64,000 nt of DNA. It comes from Saccoglossus kowalevskii. Its lineage: Eukaryota > Hemichordata > Enteropneusta > Harrimaniidae. Under the pieces are notes generated by a model. The model was not told the origin of the DNA and did not search any database. It was given only the letters and a program-made list of their open reading frames with translations. Numbering within the stretch: the first letter of the stretch is position 1; every line of letters begins with the position of its first letter. The stretch is taken from contig NW_003130355.1 of assembly GCF_000003605.2 (NCBI RefSeq), positions 632,685-696,684 on the forward strand. Reading direction: 5' to 3'. Shown here in pieces: positions 34,541 through 46,246 of this stretch. The position numbers and the translations under genes were made by a program.

Positions 34541-35271
34541 CTAAATAACACGTGATCGACGAGATTACACAGAGTGGAGTTACTATGGAAACAACGTTCA
34601 TGTCAAATTCGACCTGTTTCGGTTTACGTCGTATGTCAGTGTGGAACGGGCAGCTTACGTATCATTCAGTTTCATCTGACGAACCCCAGCCACAGAGTAC
34701 TATTTCTCACTCGGACGACAATAGAATATGTCGTTCAACCATGAAACGTAGCAAAGCGGGAATTTTGTCGGAGCTGGAGTAATTGCCTCTACTTTAATAA
34801 TACCGAGCTGCTCGGGCGCATCGATGTCCCGGTTCTCGCTCACCCGGTAAAACTAAGCGTAATATTACGGAATCACTATGAGTGGGGATTCCTGAGAATA
34901 ACTAAAGTCGGATATACCACGGCGGCTACATCCCGCGCTGTTACGGCTTCGTTTCGATGCTCCCGTACACAGACGAGACCATTTCCGCGGTAATTAGCAG
35001 TGGGCGAAATGAAGCGGTAACAGATGAGGCGTCGCAGTCCTTAATATAATACACCCATCAATGGGATGGATGAGACATGTCTACGTACTATTCAAACGTG
35101 ATCTTTGTGTAAACAGTCTTATAGTTTATACAATCGCGTCACTTTGTGCAATTACTGATGGACGTAGACCTGGAAAATTAAGGGTGCGTTTTATGAACCG
35201 AAACGTAAAGCGATACGACAGAGAACGCGATCTGTAGTACGGTTATTGTTGTATGCAGTAGCGTAGAAACC
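34541..35271 (+). promoter_or_regulatory. Likely promoter / 5' UTR of the K2P channel gene
   Basis: This stretch is clearly richer in G+C and CG than its surroundings and runs straight into the channel start codon. It begins with AACACGTGATC (E-box CACGTG). A 76-codon frame at 34552-34782 could be an upstream ORF; I do not recognise its product. Confidence 0.45.
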
Positions 35272-35686
35272 ATGGCAAGCCGCGAGGGTGATCGACGGCC
35301 ACTGAGAAATGGGTGTTTCCCTTGTCTTCCATCTACGGGTATAAAAGCGTTCCTCTTAGCGCATTTTTTCTGCGTTGTTCTTCTCGTTGGCTACCTCCTG
35401 GTAGGCGCGCAGATGTTCCGCGCGATTGAACTCGACGAGGAAATCGCTCAAAGGGAACATGTTTGGGAGTATCGTTCGTACCTCATCCACGAACTCTGGA
35501 ACCAAAGCCAAAACAAGAACGTCACCAAAGACGAATGGATAGAAATGGCAGAAAGTGGAATCGACCATCTGTCCAAACACTTAGAAGTTTTGTTTGTTCA
35601 TGGATACCGAACTTCCCAGAATCACCACAGTCATTGGAATTTTGTTGGATCGTTGGTGTTTAGTATGTCGGTCGTTACCACTATTG
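35272..35686 (+). CDS. Two-pore-domain potassium (K2P) channel, first coding exon
   Basis: The exon encodes the first 138 residues of a K2P leak channel, a plasma-membrane dimer. The start ACCATGG has a good Kozak context. A cytosolic N terminus with a CFPC motif is followed by TM1 at about 24-50 (AFLLAHFFCVVLLVGYLLVG) leading into FRAIE, the K2P signature after TM1. Next come the extracellular cap helices with two N-glycosylation sequons (Asn77 NQS, Asn83 NVT), then pore helix WNFVGSLVFSMS and VVTTIG. The donor is ATTG|GTAAGT, splitting the first Gly of the selectivity filter, a position where many K2P genes have an intron. I looked for the second exon (YG...GKVFC-like) from 35.7 to 64 kb and did not find it. 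The subfamily cannot be assigned from this part. Confidence 0.86.
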
Positions 35687-35799
35687 GTAAGTACAAGTTT
35701 AACAGAAAGCTTTCTTAAAATGTTGCATTTGGGGGTGGGGGCTAAAACATTCCAGATGAAAGCCATACATGACGCGTGTTATGACTTCCGTTTGTTGGA

Positions 35800-36235
35800 A
35801 TATGACCACATCATCGTTAGTGCACCCATAACTCGAGGATGTTTTCAAACCAAGACTACTCTATTTCTGTATATCACCAAACCAAACATTTATTCCTCGT
35901 TCTCTCGTTCTTAAACCTTCAACATTACCTTGAATTAGCGCTTTGGTTATTTTATTCGCCCTGATACGCTGTCCAAACAAACTCCTTAAGATGGTCTGGT
36001 TCTCCCTGGATGATTTTATTTCCAGTAGTGCATTCAAACTCATTGGTCTTATTCCCCTTCCACGAGGTGTTAAGCAATCTTCTTGAAGACGGTACATTTC
36101 CATCGTCTTATTTACTGTCCAACTCTTACAACTTGAACCATGCATCAAGACAGAGACAACCAGAGCGTATTTCTCAGTTTGATGTCTTTTTCAAGTCTGT
36201 CAAGTGTGGGCGTCCACTCGGTCACTACTGGTAGT
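35800..36235 (-). pseudogene. Decayed LINE (endonuclease-reverse transcriptase) C-terminal fragment
   Basis: Minus-strand translation gives RLEKDIKLRNTLWLSLS, a frameshift, then LMHGSSCKSWTVNKTME, ILRSLFGQRIRANK and KALIQGNVEGLRTRERG followed by WFGDI. These follow, in order, the conserved end of non-LTR retrotransposon ORF2 proteins (LxYGSExWxLxK, LGHIxRR, GxIEGKRxRGRxxxxW). Frameshifts and stops show it is dead. It sits antisense just after the K2P first exon. Confidence 0.65.
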
Positions 36236-36240
36236 CATTC

Positions 36241-37136
36241 TGGGATAAGCGACACAATCATAGGTGTAGTTCCTGTTGTGGAATTTATATATTTCGAAAA
36301 AAATGCATTTATTTAGCGATCTTTTCCCAATTTATTAATTATTTATTCATCAAAACATTTCATATTGACTGATAAATCCTGCACCGAAACTGTGTCATCG
36401 CTACGCATTGTGGGTCACTGTAATAGGAGGCTTGGTTCTATACCAACTATTTTTGAGACAAAATTTCCATAAAATTGCGTCTTTTCTGTGATTGACGATT
36501 TGAAATTCTTTAAAAAAAATTCAGATCTGTGTACAATTTTTTTCAAATTGAAGAGCCAATTTGTGGATATTCATCTTCATGATTGTATTGGATATTTTTC
36601 AAAATGACCGCCTTAAAATGAAATGCAATCATTTGTTGCCGTGGTTACTATTCTTATTTACAACATATGATTGTAATACGTTTGATTCTCGACAAAAATG
36701 CAGACTGTGTAGCGGCGTTCAATAATCAATATTCTCCCCGGTCTTGTTAAAGGATGCATCCACCCGGTTATAAAAAATAGCTACGACATTTCGGTGTGTC
36801 TCAAGGGATTCCAAACTGACAGCTTCTCGATGGAGTGAGTAATTATAACAGTGTGTACTTTATTGTTGACTTCTAAGGAAACATTGAGTTAGTGGAATGA
36901 ACCGTGAATAAGTGAAGTGTTTGTGTTGATTCATGGAATCTATAGAGACTATGGTAGATTCTGAAATTGAGCAGACTAAAAACGAATAAGGTCACACAAA
37001 GACAATCACCAATTAGCGCTTTCAATAGGCTCTATACACTTGCCCTGTCGGGAATTCACATATTAAAATTATTAGTATCCTACACCAAAAAAACTAACAC
37101 GATTTAGGCACAGTATAGACTTAGATTGAATATTCG
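36241..37136. other. Non-coding, nothing recognised
   Basis: AT-rich sequence with no exon-like frame, probably part of K2P intron 1. Confidence 0.5.
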
Positions 37137-37139
37137 AGA

Positions 37140-37375
37140 AACAACTGATGTGTGGCATAATGGTTAATATGTCTGATATCACCAGGGAGATCGTGGTTTC
37201 GTCTCTCATGGTCTACTGCACAATCGGCAGTGGAAAAATTGGAATACATCTTCTCCACTTGCGTGCTTTCGGAGAGTAAACGGCCCAGCCGTACATCTTG
37301 CAAGGAGTAGCAGTTCCCGCGGAACATCTGGCGTATTCCTCTCACTACATGTGCATGCATGGGATGTGCTGTCTC
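37140..37375 (+). mobile_element. tRNA-derived SINE
   Basis: The head resembles a tRNA with an A box TGGCATAATGGTTA (from 37152) and a B box GGTTTCGTCTC (37195-37205), 43 bases apart as in pol III promoters. A non-tRNA body follows (GCACAATCGGCAGTGG, AAACGGCCCAGCCGTACATC). The B box has an extra T against GGTTCGANTCC and the tRNA arms do not fold cleanly, so it is not a functional tRNA gene. Confidence 0.65.
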
Positions 37376-39951
37376 TCATTTTCCAGCCTGTAAATTGTTC
37401 CGAGCTTGTTGACAGGGAATTATATAATATAAAGGGGTAATAAACAACTTCAATCTGTAAATAAATGAATGATAATGGATAATTAAATATTGTGTGTTTT
37501 ATTATTACGTATACGACTGAAACAGTCTTCTCTGCCAGTAGACAGCTAACTATCCTGAGATCTTCATAGTGAATCGAATACTAGTATGTCACTGAGTGTT
37601 GCTTCTTGTAATATGAATCCTGATTCGACAGAAGACATCCCCTGTAACTATTGAATATCGCACATTATAGAATGTTTCATGGTTCATTGTGGATTGCTCG
37701 CACTTACAAGTGAATGTTATCCGAGTTTTCAATTGCAAAGTGGATCCATTCAAAGTATTCGGACATTAGTGAGCATTTTTTCTGAGACGTTCTTACTAGA
37801 ATGTTTACTTGTATGCGGAAACTACTACAGTTCGTAACTTGAATTCGGCCGAGAAAGTTACTTTTTAAAATTTCCTAGAGTGTGATGATAAAACGATAAC
37901 AACCATGAATCCAAACTAGCGAATTTTCACATATGTAAATTAGCTGGTTTACATATTCTATTAATCAATATCCAACTTTTTTTTCAGTTTCTAAGTTACA
38001 GTTAAAGAAACAACCTTACGCAATCTGAATAAAAATTATTGACGACATAATCATACCACATGTATGCAGAATCAATTTAACAAGTATGCGATGATTTGGG
38101 ATTATCAGTATTTTCTTGGTTGCATTGCGGTTGAACGGATTTTTCTTTTAATAATGTACAAAAATTACATGTACAATAATGCAAAATAAACTGAGTTCAG
38201 TTTGTATGAAGATTTTTTTTTCAAAGTTATACTGATATAACTGCTTTAAATCCGGATAATTTCAAGCCGTGACATCGGGACTGAAGAGATACCTCCCTCC
38301 CCGTGTGCTCGGAAGAAGAGCTTCGCCATTAGTTCCCATAACGCTGTGCAATATCCTTCCCGTAGGTCTGTGTGCTTTACGCAACATTATCTCTGCCACA
38401 GGAAACCTTCACTTTTGTGCCCAATGTGCGAGGTTACATTAATGGAGTGAAATGTCGCATGTGACGCACTTAAACTGAGAAAACCAAAATCCAGTTTACG
38501 TATCAAGTTGGAAATGTAGAATTAACATCGATTTCACTCTAAATCTGGCTGTCTGGGAAAATTAAGATTGAACATTATTGTATAATCTAATGCCGTGACA
38601 TATTTGAATCTAATTATCCGAACGCTTCATTCAGATTTAGTACTTAAAATGCGTTATTATACTAATTAATTAACAGACGTGTGGTTCAAAGATATACGAA
38701 TGTGCAAATGAGTCGTATGCAAATTTGCATTGTGCAGTGATGATAGTAGTAGTAGAGATGGTTTATACGCTGTAACCACCACGTGATCATGGTTCTACCC
38801 AATAATGTGACGCGCTAGTGACGTCATTGTAAAAGTGTGCACTTTACCATAGAATCCGACATTCGTCCCTCTCTCTCGTCTCTCACCTTTATAGTCAGAT
38901 TTATACAAATTTCACTGTTTTACGATTTTTGAAAGACGACGCCCGTAGGGTGCCACTGACCTAAGACGGCGTTATACACATATATACACAGAATAATGGT
39001 CTTGGTTTCTAGCTGAAAACTGCAAATTAACGTGTATACCCCGTCATATTCCGCCAAGCTTCTTCGAAACGTTGAATTTGAATAATAATTATAACAATTT
39101 TGAACAAATTTTAGTAGAACAAATCCAACGATCAATAGCGCCTCGGATGCGGCGGTGTTCAGATGGTATTAGCCGTCACTCAAAATTGATGTATTCATTC
39201 AACTATGGACCTATTTTGAATATAATTTGCCTATAATTCAATGCAATGTACCGTGACTATATCTTTTAGATATCTGACGGTCGGTCACTATAGGGAAAAC
39301 TTCATTTTTCTTGAAATCTTGCCATTTTTTTCTCAACAGATGGGACCTTACTGCACCCACAAGGCGTTAGACTAATAATTAAATGCAGCATATGAGGTCT
39401 ATAGTAGAGTGTATTGAACTTTATGAAATATATAGGTCGTCTCGAATTTTCACTTGCGGCACGATATCCTAGTCCGTCCATGCATGGAGCAATTATTAGC
39501 TATGCTAAGGGACTGGACAGAAAATAAAAGGGAGAAAGACGTTGTTTTTCTAAATTCAGATAAACACCCGCAATAAATATACAGACCTTTCCTCGAATAA
39601 TGCATGAACATTTGTGACTCCAGACCAGATATTGTTACCTATAGAACATCTCATCACTAACCACATCCTTATTACTAAGCGCACATCCAACTAACAAGTG
39701 TAGGAGACAAAAATGAAAACTAATTTATGGTACGCACCGTCATATACGTTAAACACTAATTCATTAAAAACCACACAAATGAGCGTTATTTCGTTTAATA
39801 GGGGTAGGTGTTATTGCTGGACAAGTGTTAATATCCTCAATTCATCCACCAAAACTTTGATTCACGCTTAAAATATATAAGTGTAACAAACCGTGGGTTG
39901 AGACATTTTTCGAAGTTAACATTAATTGCAATACAAACCACAGTTAATATG
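37376..39951. other. Non-coding; one promoter-like cluster
   Basis: No gene recognised. Apart from the motif cluster at 38780-38826, I see only AT-rich unique sequence. Confidence 0.5.
38780..38826. promoter_or_regulatory. E-box / CCAAT / CRE cluster
   Basis: CACGTG (38780-38785), CCAAT (38799-38803) and TGACGTCA (38819-38826) lie within 47 bp. This could be an enhancer or alternative promoter in K2P intron 1. It rests on motifs only. Confidence 0.3.
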
Positions 39952-40027
39952 AGGTTACTACGAGGACACCTCAAAGTATACACGAAGACAGTACAGTGCA
40001 TACTTTGAGGTATCCTCATAATAACCT
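39952..40027. mobile_element. 76-bp palindromic hairpin element
   Basis: 32-base arms AGGTTACTACGAGGACACCT(...) and their near-perfect inverse ending ATAACCT enclose a 12-base loop; 28 of 32 positions pair, and all four mismatches are transitions. A half-copy (GTATGTACTTTGCTGTATCC...) occurs near 54385-54419. Probably a tiny MITE; a microRNA-like hairpin is the alternative. Confidence 0.6.
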
Positions 40028-43000
40028 TATTATTATATATCTTTTCCTTCCAAGAATACATCATGGGAATGCCGAAATCCAAAAAGTTTAGAACAGAATC
40101 AGCGAACTTCTTTGTGTGGAATCCGGTCAAACCCTGGTGGCAGCCATGTTTGTTTTTATTATTAGAGAACACTTAAGCGCGTAATCATTCCATGTTTGGA
40201 ATTCGTATTTCCTTATTTGGTTGGATGAAAATACCCCGTAAAATACCACAAAATTACGGCACGCTGTAACTTACGTCGTTATGTTGACAGATGTATAACA
40301 ATAATATTTTAACATCAATGTATTAACAATAATTGATTTAATTTATCGCGATCACAATATACTGATTTTCCACATACACATCTGATTTTCCAATTTCAAG
40401 TTTAATTCAATCTTGAATGCAATGCCCTACGTCCAAAATAATCAGGAAATATAAGGCTTTGTATTATATAGAAGAGAACACTGACATCGTATCTACCACA
40501 TAACACAACCCAGTCTGGGTGAAGTCATATATTATAGTGACCTTTGGAACCATTCATTGGTTGAACTTATAACTATCCATTCCGCGCCTTCTACCGGTAC
40601 CATTCCAACACTTCAAGTTCAAAGCATCTACATTCACACATTTCATGTGTCATAACATTCACCTAAAAAGTTGAACCAATTATTATATCGTATCATTTAG
40701 TTTAGTACAAAATCCTCTTTCATTTATGTAAAACTGCATGCCTGTAACTACCATACTATATTTAAATAATAACACATGTTTGTGAGGGCAATATCACGAT
40801 TTGTTGCATGCCAAGGGATAGTGGTCATGACCATAATATTGATAATGCCAGAGCCGAAGTATTTAATGTTCTTGTTTTGGAATAACTTTGACATAGACCG
40901 CTTAGTGAATATGTATTAAATTAGTAAATACCGGAAATATGTATTGACAAGATTTTATTATCACAATACTGCTAAAAATGCTTTCAGTGGGCACACATTT
41001 TGTAAAGTATTTCCACCAGAAACATGTATTGAAAAGTGTTGATTATTGTCTCAACCGGCGACATGTTTTAATGATGTGTTTCCTATCACAACATTTTGAA
41101 ATGTGATTTCACCGTACGTCTGCTGATAGTGGTGACGTGTGTTGGCATTGTGTCTAATAACTGTACATTCGATAATAAACACTGTGGCTATTATGCGTAC
41201 AGTATACTACATACACAATTGTTCTGCAAGGAAACACTTTATGAATCATTTGTAGTCTTGTGTTTTAGACTGAAACAATGCATGATGTGTTTCAAAATAA
41301 AACAGTTTTCGAGAAAAAACGTGTTTTAGTTACCCCCATGAACCTGTGTACATGTCGTATACATAAACACTTACCAAACGTTTATAGCCTGGCGCTTTGG
41401 TTGAAACATTAGTGCTTTTGGTATTTGAAGTGCTTTCGAGAAGAATCCTTTAAATGTCACGGTTTCCAGTTGTACTTACTAATATATTGATAAGCCATAT
41501 ACGAATACATACAATTAATTCTTTCACAGCCTTGTGTGTTTACAATTACTCTGAAAAAAACATTTTTCAAAAAAATACTAAAACACTACTGTTTTGATGG
41601 AAAATGTAAATGTTTTACAGTGTTCTTTCAATTAAAACAGTTTGTTTTCAATGAAAAACATAAATGTGCTACCAAGATTTACTATGTAACATTTACCCTC
41701 CATTAAAAAGTAAAATACATATTAACAAACTTGCTAAATGTCTTGGAAAATTAAAAAAAAAAAATTTAAAAAATATTGCGTATGGTTATTTCTGTCCCTA
41801 CTAAAACATGTATAAACGAACCTGCTAAGATCGATTAATTATGTAGTTTTGGTCTTTAGTGTATAAATATAATATAAATGTGAAATTTATTGAGCGTAGA
41901 TAAAATAGATATTTTTTGTCTTGGCTGGCCTTTTGATAATCCATCAATAAATTTAGCTTGGATAGGTGCATTATAATATTTGGATATTTAAACCGGATGA
42001 GATAACCATTCATTCATTTATTCTTTGATAGGAATGTTTGTTTATTGTTCTCACTAAGGCAAAATTCTTTAAAAAGGCTCTCATAATGATATGACTTACA
42101 ATTAAGCACCGTGTTGTTGAAAACTTTGTTCACTGATACACCAGATTATCTATCGCCACAGACTAAATTAGTTCGGATTAACTTCCTCTGTGGTCCACAC
42201 CAAGAAATAATAATAATAATAATAATAATACATGTAATAAGTCAGGCAGGCAATTGAGTACATCAGGATCTTTGAAGTCAGACTAGGGTCATATGTTGAT
42301 ACATGGCTCAAGTTTATTGCTTTGACAATGCACCTTACTTCTTATAGCCTCCACCCATTCTGACAACGTATCCAATTCTACCTTACCTTGTTTGGCCCAT
42401 TGTCTCCTCTGCCTCTTCAACCATTATATAATGGCTTTACAATAATTATTATAACTCCACTTGATATATATAGGAGGTTTCCTTACTTGGGTTCACATGA
42501 TGTTATCTTACGAGTGGAATGGAATAAATTATGTATTCAAATCCCTGGCAATAAATAATCTGGCCGACAAGAGAATACTATCGAGCTTGAGGAGTCACAA
42601 GAAGTTGAATCATGAAGATTGTCCACTTATAGTTTCTTATAATTGAACATTTCTGAGAAGATTGTTTGTTTATATTTGTAAGATAGGATCATTGAAGTTA
42701 CCTTCTTATTATGAAGTACAATGCTGACATGGATAGTATCAGTTGCTTTATTCGCCAAAGACATATGCATAATGATTATGTTCATTAGTCAAAGGCTACG
42801 ATCGAACTTTCTTGAAAAAGTCTGTACGCGGAAATGTCTTTATATCTTTGTTATATTTGATATCTATTTCTAATTTCCAACTACATAGTCTGCAGAGAGT
42901 TTCAAGTTTTTAGAGTAGACAGAAAAGTAGTGAATTTCGTATGCGATGAATACCTAGAGGTTCTTTTATATAATCCAGTGCTTGTATAAGTGTTCTATGT

Positions 43001-43974
43001 TTCTATGCACTTGTAATGGCAATTCTTCCATATACTGTTGTAGTTGTTAATGAGTGACTTCACATTGATGAGTAATCTAACACTGTATTTGTGAGTTGTT
43101 GTTAGATCCTCCTGATGTTCGGGTTATTGGAGTATGGTGATTTGCACATGAGATTTATATTGTTTTTCATGGTCACGCGAGTGTCAAAAAAGATACTTGT
43201 TTGCTGTTGGTGTAGGTAAGATTCCAATGTTGATATGTTCATAGCTGGTAAATTGTTTTCCCTCAGGTTGTGACTTGATCCTAGCTATAGAAGTTCTGCA
43301 TTGAATTTCATAAAGTTCTGCAATACATACATTCATTAATTGACAGACAATGTACAGTTTTTCATTCGTGAGATATTACTTATAACGTTTGATGTTTTAA
43401 GATATGGATACAATTGTGTGTCACCCACGTACATATAAACTCAATGTAATTTCCTCTGATGATGTATAGAACACAACGCGGTGCAACGACTGTAGTACTT
43501 TGGGTAACTGGGATATTGAATGGTATAGTCAAGTGGTCACAAAGTAAAGGGTATTTTCACAATATGCCGAATACAGGACAGATAGAAAATGTAACTGGCA
43601 AACCTTGTTTTCATTGTACGCACTACCAGAAGGATTTCTACTGAGTTGCTCGGACCTTCAAGGTGTATACACGATAACTACGGTTTTATGGTAAACATAG
43701 ATCAAGTTAGCAAGTTCATGTGTATGTTTTCAGTATTATTATTTAGTTGCTTGAAAAAATCTAACTATAAAAAAATAGTATTTAATTACATGTGAAGATG
43801 TATGTGTTGTTTGATTCTTTAGCTGGTAGTAAGTTATTGCGATATTATTGTGCAATATATAAAACGCCAGTGAACACATCGATAAAAAATAACAAATATT
43901 AGAAATCGGTAGATGCGCGCCAAGGACATATTCGTAATCGTAGCTATTTCAACAACAGTTCCGATTTAAATACT
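40028..43974. other. Non-coding, no gene recognised
   Basis: AT-rich, with an (AAT)n tract at 42205-42230. A 77-residue frame at 41096 begins like a signal peptide (FTVRLLIVVTCVGIVS) but sits among degenerate ACATGTATTGA-type repeats, and I do not call it a gene. Confidence 0.5.
42205..42230. repeat. (AAT)n microsatellite
   Basis: Between eight and nine uninterrupted AAT units. Confidence 0.9.
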
Positions 43975-44185
43975 CTGCCGTTTCATTATGCATGTGATAA
44001 ATATATAACCCCACGGTATATTCTCTGAGTTTGGCGTCAGCAGACGCTTGTGATTTCCAACTGAGTAGCATTAGTCCTCGGCCACGGCTCGGATTAATAC
44101 AGAATTCTGGCGGCAATTACTCAGATTAAAATAATCCCGCGATATTTTCTCTTAGGTTAACTTCGCCAGACACTAGTAATAGCAA
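43975..44185. mobile_element. Inverted-repeat element with TTTTCTCTTAGGTT arms, copy 2
   Basis: The left flank CTCTGCCGTTTCA...TGCATGTGATAA and the right arm ATATTTTCTCTTAGGTTAAC match the element at 23135. Inner arms GTCAGCAGACGCTTGTGATT and CTTCGCCAGACACTAGTAAT are inverted relative to each other. Confidence 0.65.
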
Positions 44186-44754
44186 CTAAAAAAAATATTG
44201 ATTTCATACGAGACACGTTTTTCGGGATTAAACGAAGCATACGAAGAACGGATTGCATGAATGAGACATTAGTTTAAGTGATTGGACAAAACAACTTTTT
44301 TCCTCGGCTAGACATGACTCGTGTTGTGCTAATTGTCTTTCTATATATAAGTATTCTCACATAAAACAAGTCTATTTTTATATTTGCGTATATTTATCCT
44401 AACATTAAATTGCCTACAATAAATAAATAAGTTAGTATACATTGTCGTCTTAATTATACCATTATTGATTCAAATTCCACAGTTTACGAAATCACATAAC
44501 CATACTTGATTGAACGACAGTATGCATAACAATGAAATATATTTCACGCAACCGAAATGTGACGAAAACATCTCTATAGAAGACTTCCAAAATGGAATTC
44601 GAATAACAATTTAAAATAATATCAACCATCAGTGGGTATCTACCACCCATTTTGCTGATATATGAAAAGTCATAGACGAAATTCAAAAAAACAAATAATT
44701 GATTGTCATACCCCGCAATAATAACACGAGATCTCGTAATTATAAGTTTCATAT

Positions 44755-45060
44755 TGTCACCAAGTTGCATTGATGTTGTCATGACGATGCTATGGGGCGA
44801 CGCCCTCACTGGCGGAGTCCACATGCCGTCATGACAACGCATGCAAAGTATTTAGACTATTGGTTGAACGATTAACACTGTCGTTTATAAAAATGGGGGG
44901 TTCCAGCGTATTAAGGGGGAAGAGGACCGGGGGCGTATGGTGACGATTGTAGTGGTAATAAATATCTGGCTGTACTATACTGCTGATGTCTTAATGATTG
45001 AATGGTGCGTATAAGTGTCGAGCGATCCTAGTGTACCACTCACTGCCTTGCGAGTTACCC
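44755..45060 (+). repeat. Long direct repeat, copy 1
   Basis: From TGTCACCAAGTTGCATTGAT to GCCTTGCGAGTTACCC. It repeats at 45721-46007 with very few differences, apart from an extra 19 bases (TCTTAATGATTGAATGGTG) at the end of the ...GCTGATG block. It contains two GTCATGAC palindromes. Confidence 0.92.
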
Positions 45061-45073
45061 GGATTCTCCACCA

Positions 45074-45149
45074 TGTAAACAATGCGGGTTTCGTCTATCA
45101 GGGGTTGTTAAGGGTGGATGGTTCGTCAGGTTGAATATACGGGAAGTGG
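45074..45149 (+). repeat. 76-bp cassette, orientation +
   Basis: TGTAAACAATGCGGGTTTCG through to ATACGGGAAGTGG. The same 76 bases appear reverse-complemented at 46022-46097 and 46401-46476, each time after the same GCGAGTTACCC boundary. Confidence 0.92.
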
Positions 45150-45221
45150 ATGCATTGTTATTTTCATGTATTATTTAGATTTTATCTCAACTTATTGATC
45201 ATGCTAATTAAAAAAAAAAAT

Positions 45222-45485
45222 TTCCTCGAGTGAAAGACTCGCGGTCCAGGTGCATTAAATACATTCGCGGTCCAGACTCAACTGAAAGACTCGCGGTCCC
45301 GACTCATCTGAAAGACTCGCGGTCCAGACTCATCTGAAAGACTCGCGGTCCCGACTCATCTGAAAGACTCGCGGTCCAGACTCATCTGAAAGACTCGCGG
45401 TCCAGACTCATTGAAAGACTCGCGGTCCAGACTCATCTGAAAGACTCGCGGTCCCGACTCATCTGAAAGACTCGCGGTCCAGACT
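45222..45485. repeat. 26-bp minisatellite (GACTCGCGGTCC)n
   Basis: About ten units of GAAAGACTCGCGGTCC-AGACTCATCT. The base after GGTCC is A or C in a partly alternating pattern. It is GC-rich and CpG-rich inside AT-rich DNA and lies between the two long direct repeats. Confidence 0.95.
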
Positions 45486-45720
45486 CTTCCATTACCTCCA
45501 CATTATAATCATCCTATTCATTTAATCATCAATTTTGTTGTTACATTTTCTTCTATCTGTATTTAAATTTTTTATATATTTCTTGTTGTCTGTATCTGAT
45601 TTTGTACAATTCCTATTGCATATATTTAATTTTATGCACTTCCTACTGTTTGTATATTTTTACCATACGTTGCCACGGTCCGAAAATGGGGTCATTTTCA
45701 TCTTTTGTTGGACAGGACAG

Positions 45721-46007
45721 TGTCACCAAGTTGCATTGATGTTGTCATGACGATGCTATGGGGCGACGCCCTCACTGGCGGAGTCCACATGCCGTCATGA
45801 CAACGCATGCAAAGTATTTAGACTATTGGTTGAACGATTAACACTGTCGTTTATAAAAACGGGGGGTTCCAGCGTATTAAGGGAGAAGAGGACCGGGGGC
45901 GTAGGGTGACGATTGTAGTGGTAATAAATATCTGGCTGTACTATACTGCTGATGCGTATAAGTGTCGAGCGATCCTAGTGTACCACTCACTGCCTTGCGA
46001 GTTACCC
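45721..46007 (+). repeat. Long direct repeat, copy 2
   Basis: The 966-bp-downstream copy of 44755-45060, lacking 19 bases and carrying a few substitutions. Confidence 0.92.
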
Positions 46008-46021
46008 ATTCCCCGTTACAA

Positions 46022-46097
46022 CCACTTCCCGTATATTCAACCTGACGAACCATCCACCCTTAACAACCCCTGATAGACGAAACCCGCACTGTTTACA
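46022..46097 (-). repeat. 76-bp cassette, orientation -
   Basis: CCACTTCCCGTATATTCAAC through AAACCCGCACTGTTTACA; reverse complement of 45074-45149 with one or two changes. Confidence 0.92.
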
Positions 46098-46246
46098 CGA
46101 GACAAAAGAAAATACATAAATAACTAAAGTCTAAGTAAAATTACTTATAGTTATAGTAAAATAATATGCTGTCAATAAATTTGCTAGCACTATTGGCAAT
46201 GAACCCATCTCTCGAACTTAAAATTTCTGTAAACATTTGTTGTTTT

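Noticed and set aside
37145-37216. Possible tRNA gene
   Set aside because: A and B boxes are present, but the B box has an insertion, the stems do not pair cleanly, and a SINE body follows directly.
41096-41329. 77-residue frame with a signal-peptide-like start
   Set aside because: It lies in a degenerate repeat field, codon use is not distinctive, and there is no splice or promoter support.
44492-44842. 116-residue minus-strand frame
   Set aside because: Its N-terminal part overlaps the direct repeat of the 44.7-46.5 kb mosaic, and the rest is AT-rich with no family resemblance.
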